Part shown: in pieces, positions 45,239-55,036 of the stretch
Position numbering within the stretch: position 1 is the stretch's first letter
Layout: each line of letters starts with the position of its first letter
Assembly (NCBI GenBank): GCA_001544595.2
Contig: FCOH02000031.1
Coordinates: 1 to 64,000 of the forward strand
DNA: 64,000 nt
Direction: 5' to 3'
Source of the DNA: Caballeronia peredens
GTDB lineage: Bacteria > Pseudomonadota > Gammaproteobacteria > Burkholderiales > Burkholderiaceae
The notes under the pieces: model-generated
Told to the model about the DNA's origin: nothing
Seen by the model: the letters and a program-made list of their open reading frames with translations, nothing else
Databases searched by the model: none
Made by a program: the position numbers and the translations under genes

Positions 45239-45680
45239 TGAAGCGAAAACTTGTTCATCAGCTGTGTCGAACAATTTTGGTGGGTTAGCCTACGTCACCG
45301 CTTGCGCAATTGACGACAACGATCTCGGCGCAAAGATCCGTTGCGTCAGAAATTCTGGCTTGCTTGCCTTTCGAGGATGATACGCGTGAGCTATGCGCGA
45401 GTGATGAGTGCTGTCCCTGTGGATCGGCGTTCCCGTAGCTAGACCAGTCCTTCTCAACTTGCACTTAGAGACCGTGTAGACGCCAATTGCGGCGGCCGTT
45501 TCGAAGACGTTTTTACCTCAAAGGCGCCACTAACGCGGGACATCGAGCATAGCGAGCGATATTCCGACGTGGTAAGGTTTTCATTTAATCGTCACGAAGC
45601 TTACGACGGTCGACGCGCTGAAATCGGCGCGATCCTAGCGCAATGAGTACTGACGAACACAACAATAGCAGGAGACTACG
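45239..45680. other. Intergenic region upstream of the LysR gene
   Basis: I find no gene. No divergent partner is present to the left for the LysR regulator, so its classical target may be lost or elsewhere. AGGAGACTACG just before 45681 is its Shine-Dalgarno site. Confidence 0.45.
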
Positions 45681-46610
45681 GTGGACCTATATTTAAGCAT
45701 TGAGGCGTTCGTGAGGGTTACCGAATCCGGTAGTTTCGGATCGGCAGCGCAGCAGCTCAATGTAGCAAAGTCCGTCATCAGCACGCGCGTGCAGCAGCTC
45801 GAAGAACATCTTGGCGTGTCGCTGTTTCACCGCTCGAGCAGAGCTGTTAAGTTATCAGAGATTGGCCTGTCATACTACGGAGATTGCCATGATTTGATGG
45901 AGCGCATGCAAGCGCTTTCTCAGCGATCAAAAAATATTACCGCAGCACTTACGGGCACGCTACGCGTCGCTGCGCTCAATGGATTCGCGCTACAGCACTT
46001 ACCCGCTGTGATTGAAACATTCCGAAAAAGTCATCCGCATGTCGAATTTGACATCTTCGCAAACGATCAAGTTGTCGATCCAGTGCAGGAAGGTTTCGAC
46101 CTTGTGCTACAGATTTTTCCGCCAGCGTCCGAGTCGTTGATAGAACGCCGACTTTTCAGAATGCGAGGTGTATTTGTCGCTTCACCGGAATATCTAAGGA
46201 ACATCGCACCTATTTCGAGCCCAGATGATCTTTGTGTGCATGATTTCGCTTGTTATCGTTACTATCCGTGGCGAAATCGATGGATCCTGCACCATGGGTC
46301 TCAGCACGAGGAGGTGACGTTAACCCCCGCACTTCGTTCCAATAGCGTCCACTTAGTCAACCAATTTGCTCATCGCGCGATGGGAATTGCATATCTTCCA
46401 ACCATGATAGTCTGGAAAGACTTACTGGACGGAACTCTCGTGAGAGTTTTGCCCGAGTATCGGACTGAGGTTCCCTACTTTTCGGCGGTGTACCCAACTT
46501 CGCATCGCGCGACAGCGAAGGTCAAGTTATTTTTGGATCTTTTGTCAGCTACTTTCGCCATGGAGCCTGAATGGGACCGCGCGCTGGGACTGTCCGAAGA
46601 TGTAGCGTGA
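45681..46610 (+). CDS. LysR-family transcriptional regulator
   Basis: The protein has 309 residues from a GTG after AGGAGACTACG. The N-terminal HTH (FGSAAQQLNVAKSVISTRVQQLEEHLGVSLFHR) is followed by the periplasmic-binding-like effector domain, including GFDLVLQIFPP and the terminal strand-helix. It belongs to the large CrgA/DsdC-like set. Neighbours are HPP-CBS upstream and a GST downstream, neither arranged divergently, so the target is open. It is the nearest LysR-type protein to the pnp genes in the window but is 15 kb away. Confidence 0.87.
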   Translation: MDLYLSIEAFVRVTESGSFGSAAQQLNVAKSVISTRVQQLEEHLGVSLFHRSSRAVKLSEIGLSYYGDCHDLMERMQALSQRSKNITAALTGTLRVAALNGFALQHLPAVIETFRKSHPHVEFDIFANDQVVDPVQEGFDLVLQIFPPASESLIERRLFRMRGVFVASPEYLRNIAPISSPDDLCVHDFACYRYYPWRNRWILHHGSQHEEVTLTPALRSNSVHLVNQFAHRAMGIAYLPTMIVWKDLLDGTLVRVLPEYRTEVPYFSAVYPTSHRATAKVKLFLDLLSATFAMEPEWDRALGLSEDVA

Positions 46611-47033
46611 CAGCACCAAAGGTAGGCGGATGCGACGCACGCATTCGCGGAGCGTTTGGCATACGTAATTAGGTGTTCCATGGACCCGTCCTGTCCCATC
46701 ACCCAGCACAGACGCGTCTTTTTAGTCGTTCGCAACAGTAATACACAAAAAATATAATTAAAACAGAGATGTACACCCAAATATCCTCTGAAAAAGACGG
46801 GTGTGCGCGACACTCTATGGCGCGACGCTTACGATTAAGCGACTGAATAAACGAGGTCATTTTGGTCACGAGAACGCCGCACTTGCGCACCTTGGTTCAG
46901 AACCCTTCAAGACAAACGGTTGTGCCATCGTTAGCCAGACGTCTCTTAAATTTTTGATCTCTGTGGTTGTGCACGGGCTAGCAATGCCGCTGTGTAATGT
47001 GATATCTCGCGATTTCTTAGAGAGGAAGAAATT
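46611..47033. other. Intergenic region upstream of the GST gene
   Basis: No gene is seen. The centre (about 46740-46780) is strongly AT-rich (AAAAAATATAATTAAAA), which could contain a promoter for the GST or be an H-NS binding site. The GST start has GAGAGGAAGAA before it. Confidence 0.45.
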
Positions 47034-47741
47034 ATGTATGACGATGGCGCCGAAGGTGACAACCTGCTTTCCTCAGCATCTCAGCATGGCGTATCAAGAG
47101 GAAATAAGTGGCCGGACAAGCCGATCCGTCTTTATTCGATGACTTACTCCGGGCACGGGCATCGCGTCGAGTTGTTCCTGTCGCTTTTAGGTCTTCCATA
47201 TGAAAAGATAAATGTAGACCCGAAGAGTGGTTTTCTAAAACAGCTCGAATACCGTCGACTTAATCCACATTCTCTCGTGCCGGTAATAGTTGACGGAGAC
47301 GTCACACTGCATGAGTCCACCGCCATTCTTGTTTATCTCGCGCGCACCTACGGCGACAACTGGTTGCCCGATGACCCGGTGCGCGAAGCGTTAGTTCAAC
47401 AATGGTTTTCTTACTGCTCCGGACCAATAGCGTACGGACCCTGCGCTGCACGGCGCCTGGTGGTTTACGATGAAGAGTTGGTCCCGTTCGTCACTGCCAT
47501 CGATATTGCGACCAAATTCTTCTCGGTTGCTGAGGAGCATTTTTCAAAGCACGTTTATGCCATTGGAGATATGTTGACAGTAGCCGACATCGCTGCCTAC
47601 ACATACATCGCTCACGCACCCGAAGGCGGCATTTCATTGGAACCATATCCGAATCTAACGGATTGGCTTAATCGCATTGAAGATTTGCCGGGATTTGTCC
47701 GGATGCCTCGGGCACCAGAGCCATCGCTTGAAGATGCATGA
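47034..47741 (+). CDS. Glutathione S-transferase
   Basis: The 235-residue protein has a thioredoxin-like N-domain (IRLYSMTYSGHGHRVELFLSLLGLPYE, LNPHSLVPVIVDGDVTLHESTAILVYLARTYG). The ES in LHESTAIL binds the glutathione gamma-glutamyl part. The all-helical C-domain has MLTVADIAAYTYIA. A 28-residue polar leader precedes the domain and may be an artefact of start choice, although an RBS is present. GSTs in xenobiotic clusters remove electrophiles such as quinones; here the physiological substrate is unknown. Confidence 0.88.
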   Translation: MYDDGAEGDNLLSSASQHGVSRGNKWPDKPIRLYSMTYSGHGHRVELFLSLLGLPYEKINVDPKSGFLKQLEYRRLNPHSLVPVIVDGDVTLHESTAILVYLARTYGDNWLPDDPVREALVQQWFSYCSGPIAYGPCAARRLVVYDEELVPFVTAIDIATKFFSVAEEHFSKHVYAIGDMLTVADIAAYTYIAHAPEGGISLEPYPNLTDWLNRIEDLPGFVRMPRAPEPSLEDA

Positions 47742-47932
47742 AGAGGCCGATTGTCTGTCTGCACTGGCCAGAAGTTCACCGCGTCGGACTTACGCGTTGT
47801 TGTCTAAGAACCGCTTACTGGTTAGTTAGGTAAATGTTCGTGACGCCCCTGCGGTATGCCACTCTGTCAGTGGATCGATAGAATTGCTAGTCGAGAAACA
47901 TCGTCACGCGGGCGGACGATCGAAGACTAGCA

Positions 47933-48706
47933 CTACGGCAGGCTCCTGAGACTCAATTCGCTGCGTTCTTCATCGGGCGTGCTAGAAGCCCAGAGAATCT
48001 CAAAAAAATTCGTTTGAAACGCACAGAGTTCCGCGCTCTGGATCGATAGAGCGTAATGTTCGGCTTTTGACGAGATAAAAGCAACCCTATCGTCATAGAG
48101 GTAGGTGGTGACGCCGGCGTCAAAGGATTCAGGGGCGAATCTCAACGTCCGGCGTTCTCGCTGCGAACTACGCCAGAGGTCACGATTGTCAGGCGGCCCG
48201 CAGCGAATAATCCGAAGCGGGATCCCGGACTTGACGCGCTTGGCAACAACGCTCGCGATGGTCTCGTAACCCGGCATTCTGAACAGTTCGCTATTCGACA
48301 TGATTGCACGAAGCTCTTGAGTTCCGGACTCGACCATTTCGTCGAGGACAGTCTTGATACCTTCGACACCGACAAAGAAGCGAACTTGAGGTTTCCCTCC
48401 GGAGGAATTATGCAAAGCACGCAACTGTGGCAACACGTCTTGCACAACTTGGCGCTGGCATTCAACGCGTCGAAGAAGCGCTATCGGATCTTGTGGAATG
48501 ACATAGCTGCGAGCACCTTTTTGAACAGTTGCAACAAGGCCTGTTGCGAGAAGACGGTCGAGCACTTCATAAGCATTTGTGCGACCGATCCCCGCCTTTT
48601 GCGCGATGGTGGCAACGGTCGCTTCTCCGAGCTCCAGCGATGCGAGATAAAAATCAGCCTTGTGACCATCTACGCCTGCCGCCTGTAGCATTTCCACTAG
48701 ATTCAT
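47933..48706 (-). CDS. TrmB-like HTH regulator
   Basis: The 257-residue protein has an N-terminal winged helix of TrmB type (ADFYLASLELGEATVATIAQKAGIGRTNAYEVLDRLLATGLV). The C-terminal phospholipase-D-like sugar-sensor domain includes KTVLDEMVESGTQELRAIMS and IPLRIIRCGP. TrmB proteins regulate sugar or central metabolism in archaea and occur sporadically in bacteria. It is isolated here, with AGGAACTTGCG before the start. Its target is unknown. The upstream DNA is AT-rich and contains direct CGACGAAC-like repeats. Confidence 0.8.
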   Translation of the reverse strand: MNLVEMLQAAGVDGHKADFYLASLELGEATVATIAQKAGIGRTNAYEVLDRLLATGLVATVQKGARSYVIPQDPIALLRRVECQRQVVQDVLPQLRALHNSSGGKPQVRFFVGVEGIKTVLDEMVESGTQELRAIMSNSELFRMPGYETIASVVAKRVKSGIPLRIIRCGPPDNRDLWRSSQRERRTLRFAPESFDAGVTTYLYDDRVAFISSKAEHYALSIQSAELCAFQTNFFEILWASSTPDEERSELSLRSLP

Positions 48707-49057
48707 CGCAAGTTCCTACGTATATAAGGGCGATATCTTTCAATATTTGTCAATCAAAAAACGACGAACGGGTCGTTCTGAATTTCCGAACACGAGCGAA
48801 TTTATTGGCTTGTCAATTCGTTGTCCGATGGCTTTATAACATGCTTATGAGCCCGGCAGCATGGGGCATTGTTCTCAGGCGAACTGTGGAGAAGCCGGTA
48901 ACGCATCCGATGACTTACATGCCTTGTGGGATAAGCCGCGAGCGTGGAGGGATGAAGGGCCGACTCGGCGGTGTAACGTAAGCGGCCTGGAAACTCACCT
49001 TGATCGTGGTTGAAGCGCTTGGGAGTATCGTGTCCATCAAAGCGAATAAGCAGACAC

Positions 49058-49444
49058 GTGAACACTATTGAAGAAGAGGCTTTACCGACGCGTCGCCGTC
49101 GCCGGCGCTACACCGAAGAATTCAAGGCGCGCGTTGTCGCCGCTTGCTTGGGCACCGGCGTGTCGGTGTCGGCCGTCGCGCTGGAACATCGGCTCAACGC
49201 GAATCTATTGCGCCGTTGGCTTGATCAGGCAGAAGGCAGACTTCCGAAGCGGTTGTCTGAAAGCCCCGTAGAAGCTCAATCGACACCACTGCCAGCGTTC
49301 GTTCCCGTTGCGATGGGGGCAAAGGAGGTAGCCTCGCCCGAAATCCGGGTCGAAGTTCGCCGGGGCAATCAGTCGATAACAGTGAGCCGGCCAGTCTCCG
49401 AAGCCGCGCAATGCGCGACATGGTTGCGCGAGTGGCTGCGGTGA
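49058..49444 (+). CDS. tnpA: IS66-family accessory protein TnpA
   Basis: The 128-residue HTH protein starts at GTG in the segment VNTIEEEALPTRRRRRRYTEE. The core FKARVVAACLGTGVSVSAVALEHRLNANLLRRWLDQ is standard for IS66 OrfA. It overlaps tnpB. Function is inferred from the family: it is required for IS66 transposition together with TnpB and TnpC. Confidence 0.88.
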   Translation: MNTIEEEALPTRRRRRRYTEEFKARVVAACLGTGVSVSAVALEHRLNANLLRRWLDQAEGRLPKRLSESPVEAQSTPLPAFVPVAMGAKEVASPEIRVEVRRGNQSITVSRPVSEAAQCATWLREWLR

Positions 49445-49779
49445 TTCGTGTCGACGAGATCTGGCTAGCAGTCGATCCGCTGGACATGCGGGCCGGCTTC
49501 GACACGGCGTTGGGGCGCGTGGTGAAGGTGTTCGGCGCCGCGCATCCGCACCACGCCTATCTGTTCACCAACCGCCGCGCCAATCGACTGAAAGTTCTCG
49601 TCCACGACGGCATCGGCATCTGGTTGGCAGCGCGCCGGCTGAACGAGGGGCAGTTCGCCTGGCCTCACGCTGGCAGCGAACCCAAGCAGCAGGTACTCAC
49701 GCATGAGCAACTGGCGGGCTTGGTGCTCGGGCTGCCGTGGCAGCGGATCGGCCAAGATGGCGTGATACGCATAATCTGA
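49441..49779 (+). CDS. tnpB: IS66-family accessory protein TnpB
   Basis: The protein has 112 residues from GTG (IRVDEIWLAVDPLDMRAGFDT), with an in-frame ATG ten codons earlier. FTNRRANRLKVLVHDGIGIWLAARRLNEGQFAW is the IS66 Orf2 hallmark. The gene overlaps tnpA and is complete. Its partner tnpC is truncated, so the element cannot transpose on its own. Confidence 0.92.
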   Translation: MIRVDEIWLAVDPLDMRAGFDTALGRVVKVFGAAHPHHAYLFTNRRANRLKVLVHDGIGIWLAARRLNEGQFAWPHAGSEPKQQVLTHEQLAGLVLGLPWQRIGQDGVIRII

Positions 49780-49844
49780 CGTCTCGGCGGCGACGTATAC
49801 AGTTGTGCTTCTCGCGTTTGCGGGGTTCTGGCAGACTGGTCTGC

Positions 49845-50050
49845 ATGAACCCGCCGGCCGACCTCGACGACCTCAGTCCAGAGCAGTTGCGCGCCCTCGC
49901 GCCGCAACTGCTCGCCGAGGTCCACTCCAAGGATCTGGAGGTGACGGAGAAACGGCGAGAGGTCCGTGAGCTAGAACGGGAGCTGCATTACCCGCAAACT
50001 CGCATCGACCAACTGACTCACGAGATCTACTCATCGCGCCAACGACATCT
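49845..50050 (+). pseudogene. IS66 transposase TnpC, N-terminal fragment
   Basis: From the ATG at 49845 the protein reads MNPPADLDDLSPEQLRALA followed by a coiled-coil (EVTEKRREVRELERELHYPQ) and LTHEIYSSRQRHLA. This is the leader and zipper region of IS66 TnpC. Similarity ends at about residue 68, well before the zinc finger and DDE domain. The open frame continues into unrelated repeat sequence, giving a chimeric tail. Confidence 0.8.
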
Positions 50051-50525
50051 CGCAATTGCTTCCGCACCGTTGGGCGCCCACCATTGGTTAAGCATTCGTA
50101 CCGAAACCAGGTGCGCAGACAAGCAGCTACCGGCGCGCGGCAACGACTCTAAGACCAAGGGAGGAAGCCAGCGCTGTCGCCTCCTCTTGCGTCTGGCAGC
50201 AATCAATCCAAAAAGCGGTACCCGCAACGGCAATTGCGTAGGGCAGGACATCGCTGCCGCATTCATCCTGCTTGTAGATCACCACTTCCGCACCTGCCTC
50301 GAGGAAATCGGTCATCTCAGCCGGGCACTATGGGAAAACCTTCGCAACGTGGTTGGTTTGGGCAACGGAAAGAGGCATGGATAACTCACAGGAATCGAAC
50401 GATCCGAAAGAGAAATTCGGGTACACCGACACGCTATCACATCGAGTCAGTTTGGCAACCTGATGGGCGTTGCGACTACAGGCCGTCTAGATGCCTTCCC
50501 TGGGCGCTTACGATGTAACTGAAAA
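50020..50525 (+). repeat. Right copy of the ~500 bp direct repeat
   Basis: This is the partner of 1215-1735, in direct orientation. It begins within the truncated tnpC and covers the small minus-strand gene and its upstream region. Its copy of the small gene has a nonsense codon. The distance between copies is about 48.8 kb and encloses the retron, PNP and efflux regions. Confidence 0.75.
50127..50378 (-). pseudogene. Small hypothetical protein, second copy with nonsense codon
   Basis: The copy is collinear with the intact gene at 1335-1586 and shares VVIYKQDECGSDVLPYAIAV. Codon 17 is TAG (50328-50330) where the intact copy has GAG. An internal Met downstream (MTDFLEAG) could in principle restart translation to give 62 residues. 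I therefore treat it as a probable pseudogene. It lies directly downstream of a truncated IS66 tnpC. Confidence 0.65.
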
Positions 50526-50659
50526 GCCTGCAATCAATTGGCGCGTCAGCGAGCGTTCGACATGCGCCTAGATGCACTTGCTGTGTTAAGCTGCGTTCGC
50601 CTTACAGACCGAAGTTCTATCGGCTCAAAAGGCTTAGTTTCTTGATACTGGATGCAGAG

Positions 50660-51127
50660 ATGGACCTCGATTTCCTTCCTGAGCATATCGTTCATCATTA
50701 CCATTTGCTCAATTTTGATCTGGCGCGTTTGCACGCCAGACTTTTCGAGGGAACACCAATCGAACGGCGCAACGCTAAGTTGACCACACTCGTTGTCGCT
50801 TCCCTCAATCCTGGTGTGACTCAGTCCGTTTTTGCAAAGCTAATTGGGCAAGACAGCTCTGCAATGACGCGGATCGTGGATGACCTTGTCAGCGACGGGT
50901 TACTGGTGCGGGCACCTTCTCCGCACGGTCGTCGCGCAATTGCCCTCGACATTACTGTGGAAGGTCGTGCGGCGTTGGCTGAGTACAGACAGATCGCGAA
51001 GCAGTGCGAGCAGGAATTCACTGCGCCGCTCACGGCGGAAGAAAAGAAACAGGCGTTGCATATTCTGCGCAAGCTTCGTCGATATCACTCTCCCTGTACT
51101 GACGCGATCGGACAAGACGGCACTTAG
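50660..51127 (+). CDS. MarR-family regulator
   Basis: The protein has 155 residues from the ATG of MDLDFLPEHIVHHY; a TTG six codons upstream is possible. The winged helix is VTQSVFAKLIGQDSSAMTRIVDDLVSDGLLVRAPSPHGRRAIALDIT, with a D/R-rich wing. Flanking helices form the dimer interface. MarR proteins sense phenolic compounds in many Burkholderiaceae. No gene is immediately downstream in the same direction, so the target is unclear; the convergent MCP lies next to it. Confidence 0.87.
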   Translation: MDLDFLPEHIVHHYHLLNFDLARLHARLFEGTPIERRNAKLTTLVVASLNPGVTQSVFAKLIGQDSSAMTRIVDDLVSDGLLVRAPSPHGRRAIALDITVEGRAALAEYRQIAKQCEQEFTAPLTAEEKKQALHILRKLRRYHSPCTDAIGQDGT

Positions 51128-51273
51128 GCTCAAAGCACCGCATCTTGCAGTTAAAGGTTGAGTCGACACGCTCTCCACTGCCGCGCCGATTGTGCATTCG
51201 TTTGACGAGCGCGAGTAAAGCGAAAAACGCTTAAGGCGGTTTGTTCCTCTCCGAATCCGTTTTGTACGGCTTT

Positions 51274-53079
51274 TTACGCGATGCGAAAGCGGCCAACAGC
51301 ATCCGTCAACTCGGTCGCTTGCGATTGCAGAGCGGAAGCGGCTGCCGCCGATTGCTCAACAAGCGCTGCGTTCTGCTGAACCATTTCGTCGAGCTGAGCG
51401 ACAGCACGGTTCACCTCGTCTATACCTCGGGTTTGTTCGTCCGCAGCGTTAGTAATCTCGCTCATCATTCTAGTGACATTCGTTACGCGGCCGACGATCT
51501 CGTTCATGGTTTCGCCAGCCTGCTGCACCAGCGATGCGCCTGCCGTGACGCTAACGACGCTCGAATCAATCAACTCCTTGATCTCCTTGGCAGCTTGGGC
51601 GCTTCGCTGAGCAAGCGTACGTACCTCACCTGCGACAACGGCGAAGCCGCGGCCATCTTCGCCTGCACGTGCCGCCTCAACCGCGGCATTCAGCGCAAGG
51701 ATATTGGTCTGAAAGGCAATACCCTCGATTACACCGATGATGTCGCTGATTTTCCCCGATGCGCCTTCAATGGTCCGCATGGTTGAAACGACGTCCGCGA
51801 CTACCGAACCGCCCCGAGACGCTGCAGTTGCAGCAGTCGCTGCGGTCTGGTCCGCCTGGCGCGCTGCACTTGCGGACTGCTTCACAGTGGTCGTGATTTC
51901 TTCCATGGACGCAGCAGTTTCCTCAAGACTTGCAGCGGCCGACTCAGTGCGCCGAGACAAGTCGTGATTTCCGGATGCAATCTCATCCGCCGCATGGCGT
52001 ACAGCGTCGCTGGTGTCTCGGATTTGCACCATGACTTCGTTAATCTTGCCTACAAAGGAGTTGAACGAGCGGGCAATTTGAGCGACTTCGTCGTCACCAG
52101 CGGCAGGCAAGCGCTGCGTCAAGTCGCCCGTGCCTGAGCCAATAGCCTGCATCGCGTCGCGAATCCGAGCGAGGCCTTTAAAGGCTGCGCCCGTGACGGC
52201 GCCGATGATTGCTGCCGTAAGGAGGGTCATCAGTGCCAACGAGCCGAACGATGCAAGCAAGGTGGAGTGCATGCCCGCATTGGCTTCCGCTTTATCAAGC
52301 GCTACTAGGGTTACCCAGTCGCTTCCTGGTACCGCACGTGCGCGCACCAGTTTGGGCGCACCCCCGACGGTAGCTTCAAGGGTCGGGGCATTTGCGTCCG
52401 CGGCGGCAGATGCAAGTGCATTCGCCGATAGTTCGGGCGCAACGTCAGTCGTAGGCTTAAGCGTAAGTTTGGCGTCGGCGGCCGCAATGATGGTACCGGT
52501 TCGGTCGACCAAGAGGCCAAAGCTCGCGGGTGTCGGTTGAATCGATTTGACGCTTGCAACCACGCTGTCCATAGCAACGTCGCCCGACACGACTCCTTTG
52601 ACCGCACCGTTGCGCACAATCGGCGCAGCGAACGTCACAACCAGTTTGCCAGTTGCGACGTCTACATAGGGCGGCGTAATGACCGGCCTATTTGCTTCGA
52701 CCGCCTGCCGATACCATGGTCGTCCGGTCGGATCATAGTCCCCAGGGATACCGGTTGCGTCTGCAAATTTCGCCGTTTTGTCCGCATACCCGGCGTACAC
52801 GTTCGTAAAGCCGCCCGACGCCGCCAATTGCTTGAACGCAGGTACAGGATCTGCACTCAACGCAGCGTCTTCCACTGACACGATCATTTTCGTCTTTGAT
52901 GCAACCCATTCCTCGATGCCAACTTCATGTCCGGTGAGTACGGCACCTAGCGCGTCATGAATGGTTTGGGTGTTGTACCGTTGAGCAACTAGGTAGTTGA
53001 CCCCCGTATTGACCGACAGAGCGCCGACGACGATAGACACTGATGCGGCGAGGATTCGATTGCGGATGGAAGAGAACAT
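51274..53079 (-). CDS. Chemoreceptor with amino-acid-binding dCache domain
   Basis: The 601-residue MCP has an N-terminal membrane helix, a dCache_1 periplasmic sensor (~35-275), a second helix ([20 protein letters not shown]), HAMP, and a signalling domain with [22 protein letters not shown]. The sensor has Tyr115, Arg120, Trp122, Tyr138 and Asp167. Their spacings of 5, 2, 16 and 29 are exactly those of the amino-acid-binding motif described for dCache_1 domains (Y121/R126/W128/Y144/D173 in the reference numbering). It is therefore predicted to bind amino acids directly. It lacks a C-terminal CheR pentapeptide. Confidence 0.92.
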   Translation of the reverse strand: MFSSIRNRILAASVSIVVGALSVNTGVNYLVAQRYNTQTIHDALGAVLTGHEVGIEEWVASKTKMIVSVEDAALSADPVPAFKQLAASGGFTNVYAGYADKTAKFADATGIPGDYDPTGRPWYRQAVEANRPVITPPYVDVATGKLVVTFAAPIVRNGAVKGVVSGDVAMDSVVASVKSIQPTPASFGLLVDRTGTIIAAADAKLTLKPTTDVAPELSANALASAAADANAPTLEATVGGAPKLVRARAVPGSDWVTLVALDKAEANAGMHSTLLASFGSLALMTLLTAAIIGAVTGAAFKGLARIRDAMQAIGSGTGDLTQRLPAAGDDEVAQIARSFNSFVGKINEVMVQIRDTSDAVRHAADEIASGNHDLSRRTESAAASLEETAASMEEITTTVKQSASAARQADQTAATAATAASRGGSVVADVVSTMRTIEGASGKISDIIGVIEGIAFQTNILALNAAVEAARAGEDGRGFAVVAGEVRTLAQRSAQAAKEIKELIDSSVVSVTAGASLVQQAGETMNEIVGRVTNVTRMMSEITNAADEQTRGIDEVNRAVAQLDEMVQQNAALVEQSAAAASALQSQATELTDAVGRFRIA

Positions 53080-53734
53080 GGCACCTTACGTATTAAGAGA
53101 GAATCTCTCCGTTAACGACAGGTCGCGACTGCTCTTTACGATAGCGTTTCGGCACGCATGCACGGGCTTTCTCAAACGGACGCACGAAAACAGTTCAAGT
53201 GCCTTTTCCCCGCGTTGCCACGCACCGTTGATCCTCTGGGTGAGCCTCGCACAAATACAAATGCTTCAAAGAGTTATCGACGAAGTAGCCTTTGTGTATG
53301 TCGTGACAGTAATACACCTCAAGGTCTTAAATTATTTTGGACAATTGGGCCAAATTTTTTTGCAGACGGACGCTGCTGGCAAGAAATGTAGCCCACTCGA
53401 ACACCGAGAAAGTCCCTTTGAACTGAAGGAACTCTCATTTTTCAGAAAGTGAGTGGACAGCCGAGGAAACCTAAATGTGAATGCCGAACACTGTCGGATG
53501 AAAACTGCGCGCGTGACGGCACTTTTAGCGCGAGCGGGTCGCGTCGTTCGTCTTGGGTTCACCACTTAGACTGAAGCTCGTGAGAGCGAGCGCATGTCCG
53601 GCGGCGATCGGTGGTTCCCCAAATGAGCGGTGACGAAAAAAACTGCAAAGCGAGCAATCTGCTTTGCAGTTTGAGCGCATGGGTCGGCCGACAATCCTCT
53701 TGGGCCAGTCGTTCCTCGTCAACTCGTGTTTGCC
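53080..53734. other. Gap between the chemoreceptor and pirin genes
   Basis: I find no gene. A plus-strand frame that starts inside the MCP gene and runs to 53452 has a composition unlike a protein and no RBS. The MCP promoter should lie at about 53100-53250 on the minus strand. There is no strong repeat or hairpin. Confidence 0.45.
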
Positions 53735-54433
53735 TCAAGCGAGATCGAACAGTAGCACTTCCGAGCTCTCTCCTTTATCAAGAGTCACCTTAGTCGTGTC
53801 TTCGATCTTGGCAGCGTCGCCGGCCTTCAATGACTTGCCATTGACGTTCACGTTTCCTCGCGCCACATGGACATACACTCGGCGGCCGGCCGGCACATCG
53901 AATTCTGCTCGCTCGCTGCCATTGAAAAGTCCTGCGAAGATGCGCGCGTCAGCGCCAATCTTTACCGAACCGTCGTCGCCAGCTGGAGACGCAATCAGGC
54001 GGAGCAGGCCACGCTTTTCCTCTTCAGTAAATCGCTTCTCTTCATAGCCAGGTGCGTTCCCGGGAACATCCGGAAGGATCCAAATTTGCAGAAAGTGTGC
54101 AGTTTCCGTCTCGGACCCATTGAATTCGCTATGCTGCACGCCCGTACCCGCGCTCATACGCTGAACGTCACCAGGGCGAATCGTAGAGCCATTGCCCATG
54201 CTGTCACGATGTGCAAGCGCGCCGTCGAGCACGTAACTCACGATTTCCATGTCACGGTGCCCATGGGTGCCGAAACCTTGTCCACCAGCTACGCGGTCTT
54301 CGTTGATAACTCGCAACGCGCCGAACTGCATGTGCTCAGCATCAAAGTAGCCGGCAAACGAAAAGCTGTGATACGAATCGAGCCATCCGTGATTGGCGTG
54401 ACCTCGTTCGTTACTACGGCGAATTTCAAACAT
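53735..54433 (-). CDS. Pirin family protein
   Basis: The 232-residue bicupin has the pirin signature HGHRDMEIVSYVLDGALAHRDSMGN in the first cupin, and AGTGVQHSEFNGS with the conserved His and Glu that ligate iron. The second cupin, VPAGRRVYVHVARGNVNVNG, is degenerate as usual. Members such as YhhW have quercetinase activity. It could act on flavonoids or as a redox sensor. GAGGGACAAAC precedes the start. Confidence 0.92.
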   Translation of the reverse strand: MFEIRRSNERGHANHGWLDSYHSFSFAGYFDAEHMQFGALRVINEDRVAGGQGFGTHGHRDMEIVSYVLDGALAHRDSMGNGSTIRPGDVQRMSAGTGVQHSEFNGSETETAHFLQIWILPDVPGNAPGYEEKRFTEEEKRGLLRLIASPAGDDGSVKIGADARIFAGLFNGSERAEFDVPAGRRVYVHVARGNVNVNGKSLKAGDAAKIEDTTKVTLDKGESSEVLLFDLA

Positions 54434-54512
54434 GTTTGTCCCTCTTGCTCAAGGCGTTGATATCCACTACCAAGAATTTAAACGTCCCTGATAAGGGGAA
54501 CAACGCGCACAG

Positions 54513-54674
54513 ATGCACTACACCATCCCGCCAATCGGTGTAATCGAGGGGGCAACTATCCTTGCCAAAAAGCCGGTTCGTTATGCGAACCTAAACTCGA
54601 ACGGCGACCTACTTATTATGTCGGGAGCGAACGACACACGACAACTCCATGGGCATATCCACATTGCGGACTGA
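54513..54674 (+). other. Short open frame resembling the C-terminal end of MinC
   Basis: A 53-codon frame from ATG reads KKPVRYANLNSNGDLLIMSG ... LHGHIHIAD and then stops. The pattern PVR-x-(n)-GDL-x-x-x-G-(n)-G-x-IH resembles the MinC C-terminal beta-helix repeat (roughly 'PVRSGQ.IYA..GDL.VLG.V..GAEV.A.G.IH'). It is too short and isolated to be functional, and resemblance at this length may be chance. The rest of 54434-55036 shows no gene. Confidence 0.2.
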
Positions 54675-55036
54675 CGAGGCCAATACCGAAGCCCTGCACT
54701 GAATTAGATTTTTGTCTGCGGATGGGGAGAATAGGTAAGCTCCACGTCCGAATTTTCGTCACGACCCGAACGATCAAATCCAGCAAGACTTTTGAAGGCC
54801 AGAAGCGGGAAGCCTCTTCCTCAAGTTAACCAAACATTCAAGCGTCTTAAGGAGGCCAACCGTTAACCCTGAAAATGTTGCGATGCGAAAGACTTCTAGC
54901 CGATTTCGTTCGCTCAAATGGTACATAAAAAAATCAGTGTTTTCAGCAATTTATCTCAATTTATCCAAAGAATGTCCGGTTTTTGTGACTGCAGGTTTCC
55001 TGTCGCCTAGCATCTCTACTTCGAACAAGAGCTTGA

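Larger units (their letters stand above)
48978..50050 (+). mobile_element. Truncated IS66-family element
   Basis: The left inverted repeat begins GTAAGCGGCCTGGAA at 48978, as in IS66 elements. tnpA, tnpB and the first ~70 codons of tnpC follow in the normal order. At about 50050 the tnpC frame merges into the ~500 bp repeat shared with 1215-1735, so the right half and right end of the element are missing. The same tnpC breakpoint sequence (TCGCGCCAACGACA) occurs in the left repeat copy. Confidence 0.85.

Noticed and set aside
52997-53452. 151-codon plus-strand frame at the start of the dCache receptor gene
   Set aside because: It begins antisense to the MCP gene, has no RBS, and resembles no family.
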